Position numbers and translations under genes: made by a program. A DNA stretch of 10,503 nucleotides from Deltaproteobacteria bacterium (GTDB lineage: Bacteria > Desulfobacterota_B > Binatia > UBA9968). The stretch covers positions 18,521 through 29,023 of the forward strand of contig JACPSF010000125.1 of NCBI GenBank assembly GCA_016193385.1, read 5' to 3'. This document shows, in pieces, positions 1 to 6,668 of the stretch (position 1 is its first letter; each line of letters opens with the position of its first letter). Below the pieces are notes generated by a model that saw only the letters and a program-made list of their open reading frames with translations, was not told the DNA's origin and did no database searches.

Positions 1-764
1 CGCTTCTCAACTTCCGTCTGGCGCGGCCGGCCGGCATCATCGACATCAACTGCGTCCGAGAGCTCGACTATCTCCGCTTGGAGGATGGCTGGCTCGTCGT
101 CGGCGCGCTCGTGCGCCAGCGCACCGCGGAGCTGAGCTCGCTGGTGGCAGAGCCCTGTCCCCTGCTGGTTGAAGTGCTCCCGCTTGTCGGCCACTTCCAG
201 ATCCGCAATCGTGGCACGATCGTGGGCAGCCTCGCCCACGCCGACCCGGCTGCCGAGCTCGGGGCGGTTTCACTGGTTCTGGGCGCGGAGCTGAGAATCC
301 AGGGCCCGCGGGAGAGCCGCCTCATCCCCGCGGATGAGTTCTTTGTCTCGTACCTCACTACAGCGCTGGCGCCGGACGAGCTGCTGGTAGAGGCCCGCTT
401 CCCGATGGCGCGACCCCGAACCGGTTACGCCTTTGTCGAGCTGGCACGGCGGCACGGCGACTTCGCGCTGGTAGGCGTCGCAGCAGTGGTGAGCCGGGAC
501 GGGGCGGACCACTGCGTCGAGGCGCGGCTTGCGTTCACCGGCGTGGGGCCGGTCCCGGTTATGTTCACCGATAGAGAGGGAATCCTGCGGGGCGAACCAT
601 TAGAGCCGCAGGCGATGAATGCCCTGGCTGAGCGCGCCGCCGCCAGCCTGGAAACGGAGTCCGACGTTCACGCCAGCGCTGAGTACCGCCGGGAGCTGGC
701 CGGCGTGCTCGCTGAGCAGGCCCTCCAGGCCGCGGCCGCGCGCTCCGGGAAAGGTGGCTACTAG
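1..764 (+). CDS. Mo-hydroxylase FAD-binding (medium) subunit, CoxM-like; 5' end outside window
   Basis: This is the FAD-carrying subunit of a xanthine dehydrogenase/CO dehydrogenase-family molybdenum hydroxylase; it passes electrons from the 2Fe-2S subunit to an acceptor in the cytoplasm. The reading frame is open from base 3, so the gene begins upstream. 253 residues are visible against about 280-290 usual for the family, so roughly the first 30-40 (with the first FAD loop) are missing. Visible family marks are NFRLARPAGIIDI at residues 3-15, the second FAD-binding stretch RNRGTIVGSLAHADPAAEL at 68-86, ELARRHGDFALVGVAA at 146-161, and the C-terminal ASAEYRRELAGVL at 224-236. The usual TIGGS of the FAD loop reads TIVGS here. 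The FeS and Mo subunit genes follow in M-S-L order, as in cox operons, after an unusually long 237-nt gap. The family is certain; the substrate is unknown. Confidence 0.93.
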   Translation, partial: LLNFRLARPAGIIDINCVRELDYLRLEDGWLVVGALVRQRTAELSSLVAEPCPLLVEVLPLVGHFQIRNRGTIVGSLAHADPAAELGAVSLVLGAELRIQGPRESRLIPADEFFVSYLTTALAPDELLVEARFPMARPRTGYAFVELARRHGDFALVGVAAVVSRDGADHCVEARLAFTGVGPVPVMFTDREGILRGEPLEPQAMNALAERAAASLETESDVHASAEYRRELAGVLAEQALQAAAARSGKGGY

Positions 765-1001
765 GGAGTTTATCGGTAATAGGCACCAGGCGACCGAGGG
801 GCGAGTCCTGGAGAGCGTGGGCACAGGGACGTAGAGGTTGCGTTGTGGCCCGGGCTGTGGGAATAGCCATGCTTTGGAGGACGGGGTGGTGGCCTACAAG
901 GCAGAGGCCTATTGACCGCGCTCGGAAGGGGTCGCCCCGAGGGATGCCGACTTTCAAGAGGTGTCACTTGTCAACATATTGATGAACTGGCTAGTAAAAT
1001 A
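765..1001 (+). other. 237-nt intergenic gap inside the Mo-hydroxylase operon
   Basis: This non-coding gap separates the FAD-subunit gene from the 2Fe-2S-subunit gene, whereas the other junctions in this operon overlap or are 21 nt. I see no convincing gene in it. It holds a possible stem-loop, CTCGG (921-925) with CCGAG (937-941), which has GGGG/CCCC inside and no T-run. It also holds a TTGTCA (968-973) and TAGTAA (992-997) pair 18 nt apart, which as a promoter would start transcription almost on the next ATG. Neither is well supported. The gap may hold an attenuator or internal promoter, or may be the remains of a lost sequence. Confidence 0.5.
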
Positions 1002-1493
1002 ATGGCGAAGCATCAGATTCAAATCACGATCAATGGGCAGCAGTACAGAGGCGAGATCGAGCCTCGCCGCACGCTGGCCGATTTTCTGCGTCAGGACCTC
1101 GATCTGACTGGCACGCACGTGGGCTGCGAGCACGGGGTCTGCGGGGCATGTACCGTGCTGCTGGACGGAGTGGCGGTCCGGTCGTGTCTGCTGCTGGCGG
1201 TCCAGGCAAATGGACGCAAGGTGCAGACTGTGGAGGGGCTGGCCGACCCAAATGGCGAGCTGCATCCGATCCAGGCGGCGTTCCACAAGCATCATGCGCT
1301 CCAGTGTGGATTCTGCACTCCGGGGTTTCTGATGTCGATCGTCGATCTGCTCAAAACCCGCCCTGATATTCAGGACGAGGAGGAGATCCGGGAGGCGCTC
1401 GCCGGCAACCTCTGCCGCTGCACCGGCTATAGCGGAATCGTGGCCGCGGTCCGGGAGGTCGCCGCCCGGCTTCGCCAGGAGCTTCCCCGATGA
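1002..1493 (+). CDS. Mo-hydroxylase 2Fe-2S (small) subunit, CoxS-like
   Basis: This is the iron-sulfur subunit that relays electrons from the molybdenum site to FAD. It has 163 residues, a normal family length. The N-terminal plant-type ferredoxin cluster has Cys42, Cys47, Cys50 and Cys62 (C-x4-C-x2-C-x11-C). The C-terminal cluster has Cys102, Cys105, Cys138 and Cys140 (CGFC, 32 residues, then CRC), so both [2Fe-2S] centres look intact. I chose the ATG at 1002 because the family N-terminus (KHQIQITINGQ) starts there. The frame stays open back to a TTG at 912, but those extra 30 residues do not look like the family. No good Shine-Dalgarno precedes the ATG. The stop overlaps the next start as ATGA, which points to translational coupling with the large subunit. 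Confidence 0.95.
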   Translation: MAKHQIQITINGQQYRGEIEPRRTLADFLRQDLDLTGTHVGCEHGVCGACTVLLDGVAVRSCLLLAVQANGRKVQTVEGLADPNGELHPIQAAFHKHHALQCGFCTPGFLMSIVDLLKTRPDIQDEEEIREALAGNLCRCTGYSGIVAAVREVAARLRQELPR

Positions 1494-3823
1494 GCCGCGC
1501 GGTCTTCGGTGTCAGGGTCGAACGCCGAGAGGATCTGCCCCTCCTCACGGGCCAGGGAAGCTACACGGACGATCTGAAGTTACCCGGCATGCTCTATGCG
1601 GCTGTCCTGCGCAGCCCGTACGCCCACGCGAGGATCCGCTCGATCGATCTCTCGGCGGCACGTGCGCTGGCCGGAGTTGCCGCCGTATTTACATACGCGG
1701 ATCTCGGCGTCTCCGCTAAAGAGATCCCTCTCCTCCAGCCGAACCCACTGCTCGTGGCGCGAACGCAGCGCCTCTTGGCGAAGGACGAGGTCCGCTATGC
1801 AGGCGAGGCCGTGGCGCTGGTTGTCGGGGACGATCGGTACACGGCCGAGGACGCCTTGGAGCTGATCCGTGTGGAGTACGAGTCTCTGCCGGTTGTCTCG
1901 GACCTGCTGGCGGCGACCGAGGGCGGCGCGCCGCTCGTGTATCCGGAGATCGCCGGCAATCTAGCGTCCCGCTTTACGCTCGGCTTTGGCGACATTGAAG
2001 CGGCCTTTGTGAAATCCGACATCGTCCTCAAGCAGCGGTTCAGGGCGCATCGCGGCGGCGGCCACGCCATGGAGTGCCGGGCGGTCCTGGCCGAGTACGA
2101 TCGGCGCGCGAACCGGATCACGATGTGGTCCGCGACCCAGGCTCCTCACCTGATCGCCCGGCTCGCCAGCCAGGTGCTTGCTATGGAGGAGTGGCAGGTC
2201 CGGGTGATCGCCCCGCCCGATGTCGGTGGCGGCTTCGGGCCGAAAGCGATCTTTTACCCGGAAGAAGGGTTGATCCCGTTCGCTGCGCGCTCGCTCGGCC
2301 GCCCGGTCAAGTGGACCGAGGATCGCCGCGAGCACTTCCTCGCCACCAATCAGGAGCGCGACCAGTACCACGACGCGGAGATCGCGTTGAGCCGAGAGGG
2401 CAAGATCCTGGGGTTTCGCGACAGCGTCATCTTTGACACCGGCGCCTATGTGCCCTGGGGTATCATCGAGCCCTGGATCACGGCCACCACGATCCCCGGC
2501 CCGTACAAGCTTCCGGCATTCCAGGTAAACATGTATGTGGTTTACACCAACAAGGTTCCGGTGACGCCGGTGCGAGGAGCGGGCCGGCCCCAGGCTGTCT
2601 TTGCGATGGAGCGGATGATGGACCTGGCCGCGCGCGAGCTTCAACTGGATCCCGCCGAGATCCGCCATCGCAATTTGATTCAGCCGGAGGAGATGCCGTA
2701 CAAGGTGGGGCTGGTGTATCGGGATGGCGCCGCCGTGACTTACGACTCCGGCGACTACCCCGAATGCCTCCGAAAGGCGCGGGAGCTGGTGGGTTACGAT
2801 GCATTCCGCCAAGAGCAGGCCCGGGCGCGCCGGGACGGGAGATACGTCGGCGTGGGCATCGGCCTATACGTGGAGGGAACCGGCCTGGGGCCGTACGAGG
2901 GGGCGATCGTCAAGATCGACTCATCGGGCAAGGTTTTACTCACCACCGGCGCCTCGCCCCAGGGGCAGGGGCATGCCACCACTATGGCCCAAATCGCCGC
3001 CCACGAGCTGGGGATCGACATGGACGATGTCACTGTCATCACCGGCGACACCGGGGCGATCCCGTTCGGCATCGGCACGTTCGCCAGCCGGATTGCGGTT
3101 AACGCCGGTAACTCCGTGGTGATCGCGGCGCGCGAGGTGCGCGAGAAGGCGCTCGCGATCGCGGCGAGCCTGCTGGAGGCGGATAAGGATGACCTCGAGA
3201 TGGTGGACGGGGCCGTGTTCGTGCGCGGCGCGCCGGACAAATCCATCAGTCTAGGTGCGCTGGCGGTGACGGCCGCCGGCGCCAGGCCCGGATACACATT
3301 GCCGCCTGGGGTCCAGCCTGGCCTGCAAGCGACTCACTACTTCAGCCCGAGCCAGGCCGCCTACTCGAGCGGCGCGCACGTTGTGACAGTGGAGGTCAAC
3401 GTGAGGACCGGCGATGTGACGGTTTTAGATTATGCCGTGGCCCACGATTGCGGCCGGGTGATCAATCCGATGATCGTGGACGGCCAGGTCCAAGGTGGCG
3501 TGGCGCACGGCATAGGCAACTCCTTCTACGAAGAGCTGGTCTACGACGACAATGGCCAGCTCCTGACCGCCAGCTTCATGGATTACCTTCTGCCCACGGC
3601 GAAGGAGGTTCCCACTGCGAAGATCGCCCATGTGGAGATCGTCTGCCCGCTCAACCCACTCGGTGTCAAGGGGGTTGGCGAAGGCGGTACCATCCCGTGT
3701 GCCGCTGCCTTCGCGGCCGCCGTTGAGGATGCGCTGGCGCCCTTCGGCGTGACGGTGACTGAGGTCCCGTTAAGCCCGGAAAAAGTCAGGAAGCTCTTGC
3801 GCGAGGCAGGGCAGTCAAGTTGA
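1490..3823 (+). CDS. Mo-hydroxylase catalytic (large) subunit, CoxL/aldehyde oxidase-like, not form I CODH
   Basis: This is the molybdopterin-binding catalytic subunit, which inserts water-derived oxygen into an organic substrate. It has 777 residues, typical for the family. Residues 1-130 form the hammerhead-like a/b domain (GQGSYTDDL at 21-29, GEAVALVVG at 105-113). The cofactor domains show GGGFG at 246-250, the active-site loop VRGAGRP at 361-367, QGQGH at 491-495 and the catalytic Glu731 in GVGEGG. The loop is of the form II RGAGRP kind and lacks the AYxCSFR of true form I CO dehydrogenase, so the substrate is more likely an aromatic, heteroaromatic or aldehyde-type compound. The start codon overlaps the 2Fe-2S gene by four bases, with AGGAG at 1477-1481 as its ribosome site. 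The stop overlaps the hydrolase start as TGATG. Confidence 0.95.
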   Translation: MSRAVFGVRVERREDLPLLTGQGSYTDDLKLPGMLYAAVLRSPYAHARIRSIDLSAARALAGVAAVFTYADLGVSAKEIPLLQPNPLLVARTQRLLAKDEVRYAGEAVALVVGDDRYTAEDALELIRVEYESLPVVSDLLAATEGGAPLVYPEIAGNLASRFTLGFGDIEAAFVKSDIVLKQRFRAHRGGGHAMECRAVLAEYDRRANRITMWSATQAPHLIARLASQVLAMEEWQVRVIAPPDVGGGFGPKAIFYPEEGLIPFAARSLGRPVKWTEDRREHFLATNQERDQYHDAEIALSREGKILGFRDSVIFDTGAYVPWGIIEPWITATTIPGPYKLPAFQVNMYVVYTNKVPVTPVRGAGRPQAVFAMERMMDLAARELQLDPAEIRHRNLIQPEEMPYKVGLVYRDGAAVTYDSGDYPECLRKARELVGYDAFRQEQARARRDGRYVGVGIGLYVEGTGLGPYEGAIVKIDSSGKVLLTTGASPQGQGHATTMAQIAAHELGIDMDDVTVITGDTGAIPFGIGTFASRIAVNAGNSVVIAAREVREKALAIAASLLEADKDDLEMVDGAVFVRGAPDKSISLGALAVTAAGARPGYTLPPGVQPGLQATHYFSPSQAAYSSGAHVVTVEVNVRTGDVTVLDYAVAHDCGRVINPMIVDGQVQGGVAHGIGNSFYEELVYDDNGQLLTASFMDYLLPTAKEVPTAKIAHVEIVCPLNPLGVKGVGEGGTIPCAAAFAAAVEDALAPFGVTVTEVPLSPEKVRKLLREAGQSS

Positions 3824-4623
3824 TGGTTGATCGCACGGATGTGTACGTCACGGTAAATGGAGTGCGCCTGCACTATCAGGTCGAGGGGCAGGGGCCGGCA
3901 GTACTGCTTTTGCATCCAGTCGGGCTCGATCTGACATGGTGGGAGTCGCAGCTCGGGGCTCTGCGGTCGGAGTTCAAAGTAATACGGCTGGACTTCCGCG
4001 GGCACGGGAAGTCCGAAGTAGCCGCGGATCCATACACGCTGGCCGACTTCGCGAACGACGCGCACGCTCTGATCGGAGCTTTGGGCAGCAGGCCGGTGCA
4101 CGTTGTCGGCCTCTCGTTGGGCGGGATGGTGGCCCAGGTGCTGGCGCTCGAGTATCCCGAGGACGTGCGCTCACTGGTGCTGGTTGCCACGGCGTGTACG
4201 TTGCCGGCTGAGGCCCGGTCGGCCATGCGGGCGCGCGGCGAGGCGGCCGAGCAAGGCGGCATGGCAGCGGTGGTCAAACCGACTCTGGAGCGTTGGTTTA
4301 CGCCCGGTTTTCTGGGCTCGCCGCCGGTCGCGCGCTGCCGCGAGCGGCTGCTCGCGAATCACATCGGCGCCTGGGCGGCCACCTGGCGCGCGATCGCCGA
4401 CCTGGATACGCTGCCGCGCCTGGGCGAGATCCGCGTGCCCGCGCTCGTCACGACCGGCGATGCCGACCTCAGCACCCCGGTCCCCGCGGCCCGGGCGATC
4501 GCCGACCACATCCCGGGCGCGATCCTGCGGGTCATGCCGGGCGCTCCCCACATGGCCCCGTTCGAGTGTCCGAATCTTTTCAACCCCCTGGCTATCGAGT
4601 TCCTCCGTTCGGTCGCGTCTTAG
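3823..4623 (+). CDS. alpha/beta hydrolase, 3-oxoadipate enol-lactonase (PcaD)-like
   Basis: This is a cytoplasmic alpha/beta-hydrolase of 266 residues. The nucleophile elbow is GLSLGG with Ser98. The acid is probably Asp215 (GDADLSTP) and the base His243 (APHMAPFE). The oxyanion region reads HPVG at 31-34. The spacing and phrases such as RLDFRGHGKS, RWFTPGF and AWAATWRAIADLD match the PcaD branch, which opens five-membered enol-lactones; an ester or C-C bond hydrolase cannot be excluded. I chose ATG 3823, which overlaps the previous stop by one base (TGATG); a TTG at 3820 would add one residue. Only a weak purine stretch precedes it, so coupling to the large subunit is likely. Sitting between a ring hydroxylase and a UbiD decarboxylase, it plausibly hydrolyses a lactone or ester made by the hydroxylase. 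Confidence 0.9.
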   Translation: MVDRTDVYVTVNGVRLHYQVEGQGPAVLLLHPVGLDLTWWESQLGALRSEFKVIRLDFRGHGKSEVAADPYTLADFANDAHALIGALGSRPVHVVGLSLGGMVAQVLALEYPEDVRSLVLVATACTLPAEARSAMRARGEAAEQGGMAAVVKPTLERWFTPGFLGSPPVARCRERLLANHIGAWAATWRAIADLDTLPRLGEIRVPALVTTGDADLSTPVPAARAIADHIPGAILRVMPGAPHMAPFECPNLFNPLAIEFLRSVAS

Positions 4624-4632
4624 AGGAGGGAC

Positions 4633-4638
4633 GAGGAG
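4633..4638 (+). promoter_or_regulatory. Strong ribosome binding site of the UbiD-family gene
   Basis: GAGGAG lies 6 nt before ATG 4645, in the 21-nt gap after the hydrolase stop, and a second GAGGAGGG lies just upstream. It fixes the decarboxylase start and suggests this last gene is translated independently rather than by overlap coupling. Confidence 0.75.
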
Positions 4639-4644
4639 TTTCAT

Positions 4645-6096
4645 ATGACCTTCTCTGCGCACACTGCTGGAGAGTTACAGTACCGCGACGTCCGTGAGTG
4701 GATCGAGCACGTTGAGAGCTTCGGCGAACTCAAGCGCATCTCCGGCGCCAACTGGCAGACGGAGATCGGCGCGATCTGCGAGATCAACGTCCACCGGCTG
4801 CCCTCCTACGCGCTGCTCTTCGACAAGGTGCCCGGCTTCCCCGAGGGATTCCGCGTCCTCGTCTGCACCACCAACACGCCGCGGCGGCTGGCGCTGACCC
4901 TCAACTTGCCGGGTGCCACCACGCGCGACCTCGTGTCCGGCTTGAGACATGGCCGCTTCGCCCGGTGGCAGGCCGAGAGCAGGGAGTTCGCCCCCGAGTA
5001 TGTGGCGGACGGGCCCGTGTTCGAGGTCGTTCAGGAGGGGGCAAAGGTCGATCTGGAATGCTTCCCCACACCGATCTGGCATGACAAGGACGGCGGCCGC
5101 TATATCGGCACAGGCGATGCCGTCATCTACCGCTGCATGATCACCGGCAAGAACCAGTTGAGCCTATGGATGGCAACGACCAATCGGCACGGCCGTCTCC
5201 ACATCAACAAGTACCACCAGCGTGGCGAGCCGGCGCCTGTCGTGGTGACTCTCGGCCAGGATCCGCTGGTCTCGCCGGTCCTAGCCGGCCTGGCTATGCA
5301 AGAGGGCGTCTCCGAGCTGAACGTGGCGGGGGTCATCAAGGGAGCGCCCCTACGAGTAGTGCGCGGCTCGGTGACCGGCCTGCCGATCCCGGCCGACGCG
5401 GAGATCGCCGTGGAGGGCTGGGTCCGCGAGGGGGTCATGTGTGAAGAGGGGCCGCACGGCGAGGCGCCTGGCTACTACGCCGGTGGCCAGCACACGGTGC
5501 CGGCGATCGAGGTGGCCGCTGTCTACCACCGGCGCGACCCGATTCTTGTCGGGGCGCCGCCGGCCAAGCCACCGCACGATTTTTCCTATTCCGGGGCGGT
5601 CCTTTACTCGGCCCTAACACACGATGCGCTGGAGGGGGCCGGGCTTCCCGGGGTGACCCAGGTCTGGTTCCCCGAGGAGGGCACCGGACGGCTGTTGCAG
5701 ATCGTAGCGATCAAGCAGCGCTACTTCGGCCATTCCAAGCAGGCGGGGCTTCTCTGCTCGCAGGTGCAGCCGGCGGCGTACCTGGGAAGGATGACCGTCG
5801 TGGTGGACGACGACATCGACCCGACCGATCTCAGCGAGGTGGTCTGGGCGATCATCACGCGGGCGGACCCGAAGCGCGATTACACGATCCTCGATCAATG
5901 CTGGGGTAGCCCGATCGATCCGCTGAAGCAGCTCTACCCGCCGGGCACGTTATACGCCAGCCGCGTGATCATCGACGCCTGCCGGCCCTACGAGCATCTG
6001 GACACCTTCCCGCAGGTGGCCGCTTCGAGCCCCGAGCTCCTGAGCGAGGTCTGGGCAAAGTGGGGCCACCTGTTCGAGAAGGGCAAGCAGGCGTGA
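4645..6096 (+). CDS. UbiD-family prenylated-FMN-dependent decarboxylase
   Basis: UbiD enzymes reversibly (de)carboxylate aromatic, heteroaromatic or alpha,beta-unsaturated acids using prenylated FMN made by a UbiX partner. The 483-residue length fits. The active-site residues are present: Arg163 in the strand VIYRCMITGKNQL (160-172), aligning with the catalytic Arg of UbiD/Fdc1, and Glu268 and Glu273 in EGPHGE (268-273). GYY follows at 276-278. The C-terminal signature VVVDDDIDPTDLSEVVWAI (385-403) is also typical. Many UbiD proteins read GPFG or GPYG where this has GPHG, so a substrate-pocket difference is possible. No UbiX-type prenyltransferase lies in the window, so the cofactor must come from elsewhere. 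It is the last gene of the operon. HmfF (furandicarboxylate decarboxylase) and pyrrole-2-carboxylate decarboxylase are possible functional relatives; the substrate is not provable from sequence. Confidence 0.93.
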   Translation: MTFSAHTAGELQYRDVREWIEHVESFGELKRISGANWQTEIGAICEINVHRLPSYALLFDKVPGFPEGFRVLVCTTNTPRRLALTLNLPGATTRDLVSGLRHGRFARWQAESREFAPEYVADGPVFEVVQEGAKVDLECFPTPIWHDKDGGRYIGTGDAVIYRCMITGKNQLSLWMATTNRHGRLHINKYHQRGEPAPVVVTLGQDPLVSPVLAGLAMQEGVSELNVAGVIKGAPLRVVRGSVTGLPIPADAEIAVEGWVREGVMCEEGPHGEAPGYYAGGQHTVPAIEVAAVYHRRDPILVGAPPAKPPHDFSYSGAVLYSALTHDALEGAGLPGVTQVWFPEEGTGRLLQIVAIKQRYFGHSKQAGLLCSQVQPAAYLGRMTVVVDDDIDPTDLSEVVWAIITRADPKRDYTILDQCWGSPIDPLKQLYPPGTLYASRVIIDACRPYEHLDTFPQVAASSPELLSEVWAKWGHLFEKGKQA

Positions 6097-6226
6097 CGAC
6101 GAGATCCGGTACCCGGCATAAAAGCGTGAGATTCGAACGATGGAAAATCAATCTGATCCCGAGAGGGTCTGATAGCCAAGTTTTGTCATCTCCGGCCCTT
6201 TTTACGCGTTTTGCTACTGTCTTCTG

Positions 6227-6260
6227 CCCTGTACGAATTTCAAATTGCGGGTTTTTTCTT
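6227..6260 (+). terminator. Possible weak terminator downstream of the UbiD operon
   Basis: CCC (6227-6229) could pair with GGG (6249-6251) around an AT-rich inner stem (AATT-TCA-AATT, within 6236-6246), followed at once by TTTTTT and CTT (6252-6260). The T-run is good but the stem is poor. It is the best placed candidate for ending the operon transcript. Confidence is low. Confidence 0.3.
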
Positions 6261-6282
6261 AGAAGTCGACGAGATTAAGCTT

Positions 6283-6294
6283 TAAGGATCCTTA
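6283..6294. repeat. Perfect 12-bp palindrome TAAGGATCCTTA
   Basis: TAAGGATCCTTA is exactly self-complementary with no spacer, so it suits a dimeric DNA-binding protein better than an RNA hairpin. It lies 59 bp before the start of the possible 36-aa peptide gene and after the operon. The left half also forms an AAGGA ribosome-site-like string before a 16-codon frame at 6294-6344, which may be chance. Its function is unknown. Confidence 0.45.
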
Positions 6295-6352
6295 TGGCAC
6301 AAATCCTGCTATGTGGAGGTACTGAACGAGGGATATACCGATGAAGGCGTAA

Positions 6353-6463
6353 ATGTCCGAGATCGCGATCAAGCCGAAAAAGAATCTAACAGCCTTGAGC
6401 AACGAAATTCTAAGTATCGAAGACGAAATTTACATTATCCCATCGTGTCACGGCGCATCGTAA
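6353..6463 (+). CDS. Possible 36-aa peptide gene of unknown function
   Basis: This short frame starts with ATG preceded by GAAGG (6342-6346), a plausible Shine-Dalgarno about 6 nt away, and ends with TAA. The peptide begins MSEIAIKPKK, continues with a hydrophobic and acidic stretch containing ALSNEILSIEDE, and ends IIPSCHGAS. It has no signal peptide. A charged leader-like front with a short tail of Pro, Ser, Cys, His, Gly, Ala and Ser recalls the layout of precursors of ribosomally made modified peptides. No modifying enzyme, transporter or leader peptidase lies in the window, so that is only a resemblance. A 37-codon frame can arise by chance at about 50% GC, and a 62-codon GTG-started frame (6313-6501) overlaps it. 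Whether it is real is open. Confidence 0.35.
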   Translation: MSEIAIKPKKNLTALSNEILSIEDEIYIIPSCHGAS

Positions 6464-6668
6464 TCCAATGGCCTGAAAGCGGGTTCCGGAAGAACCAATG
6501 AGACCTCGCCCCTGCTATTGACGTAATTGGGAAGGGCTGATAGCCTGCGGGACGTAAAAAAGGGATTCCTGTTATCCAGAAGCGGGAAAGACTATTGTGG
6601 TTTTTGCCGAGCCGAGTTTCATCCTGTCCGAGCGCACGACATTCTTATAAACGTGAAAGGAGCTTCTT

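Larger units (their letters stand above)
6097..6668 (+). other. 572-nt low-GC intergenic region with possible small peptide, palindrome and weak terminator
   Basis: There is no large gene here. GC falls to about 46% (6121-6240), well below the operon before it. From left to right I see a small imperfect hairpin around 6155-6169, a possible terminator ending in six Ts at 6252-6257, a perfect 12-bp palindrome at 6283-6294, a possible 36-codon gene at 6353-6463, and the ribosome site of the secreted protein (GAAAGGAG, 6655-6662). No tRNA, insertion sequence ends or CRISPR repeats are visible. The remainder, 6464-6654, holds nothing I can support. Confidence 0.6.

Noticed and set aside
1961..2812. 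Long minus-strand open frame (283 aa) opposite the Mo-hydroxylase large subunit
   Set aside because: It lies wholly antisense to a gene with clear family motifs; such frames are common in high-GC DNA, and its sequence shows no recognisable domain.
1..3823. Aerobic carbon monoxide dehydrogenase (CoxMSL)
   Set aside because: The order fits, but the large subunit lacks the AYxCSFR copper-binding loop of form I enzymes.
6294..6344. 16-codon frame MAQILLCGGTERGIYR after an AAGGA string
   Set aside because: Too short to separate from chance; its ribosome-like site is part of the palindrome at 6283-6294.
6313..6501. 62-codon GTG-started frame overlapping the possible 36-aa peptide
   Set aside because: Its composition (many Arg, Asn, Gln) is not protein-like, and it has no spaced ribosome site before the GTG. 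It cannot be fully excluded.
6549..6558. GGGACGTAAA string recalling the core of the c-di-GMP-I (GEMM) riboswitch, upstream of a secreted protein
   Set aside because: The paired helices, the tetraloop and its receptor could not be found around it.
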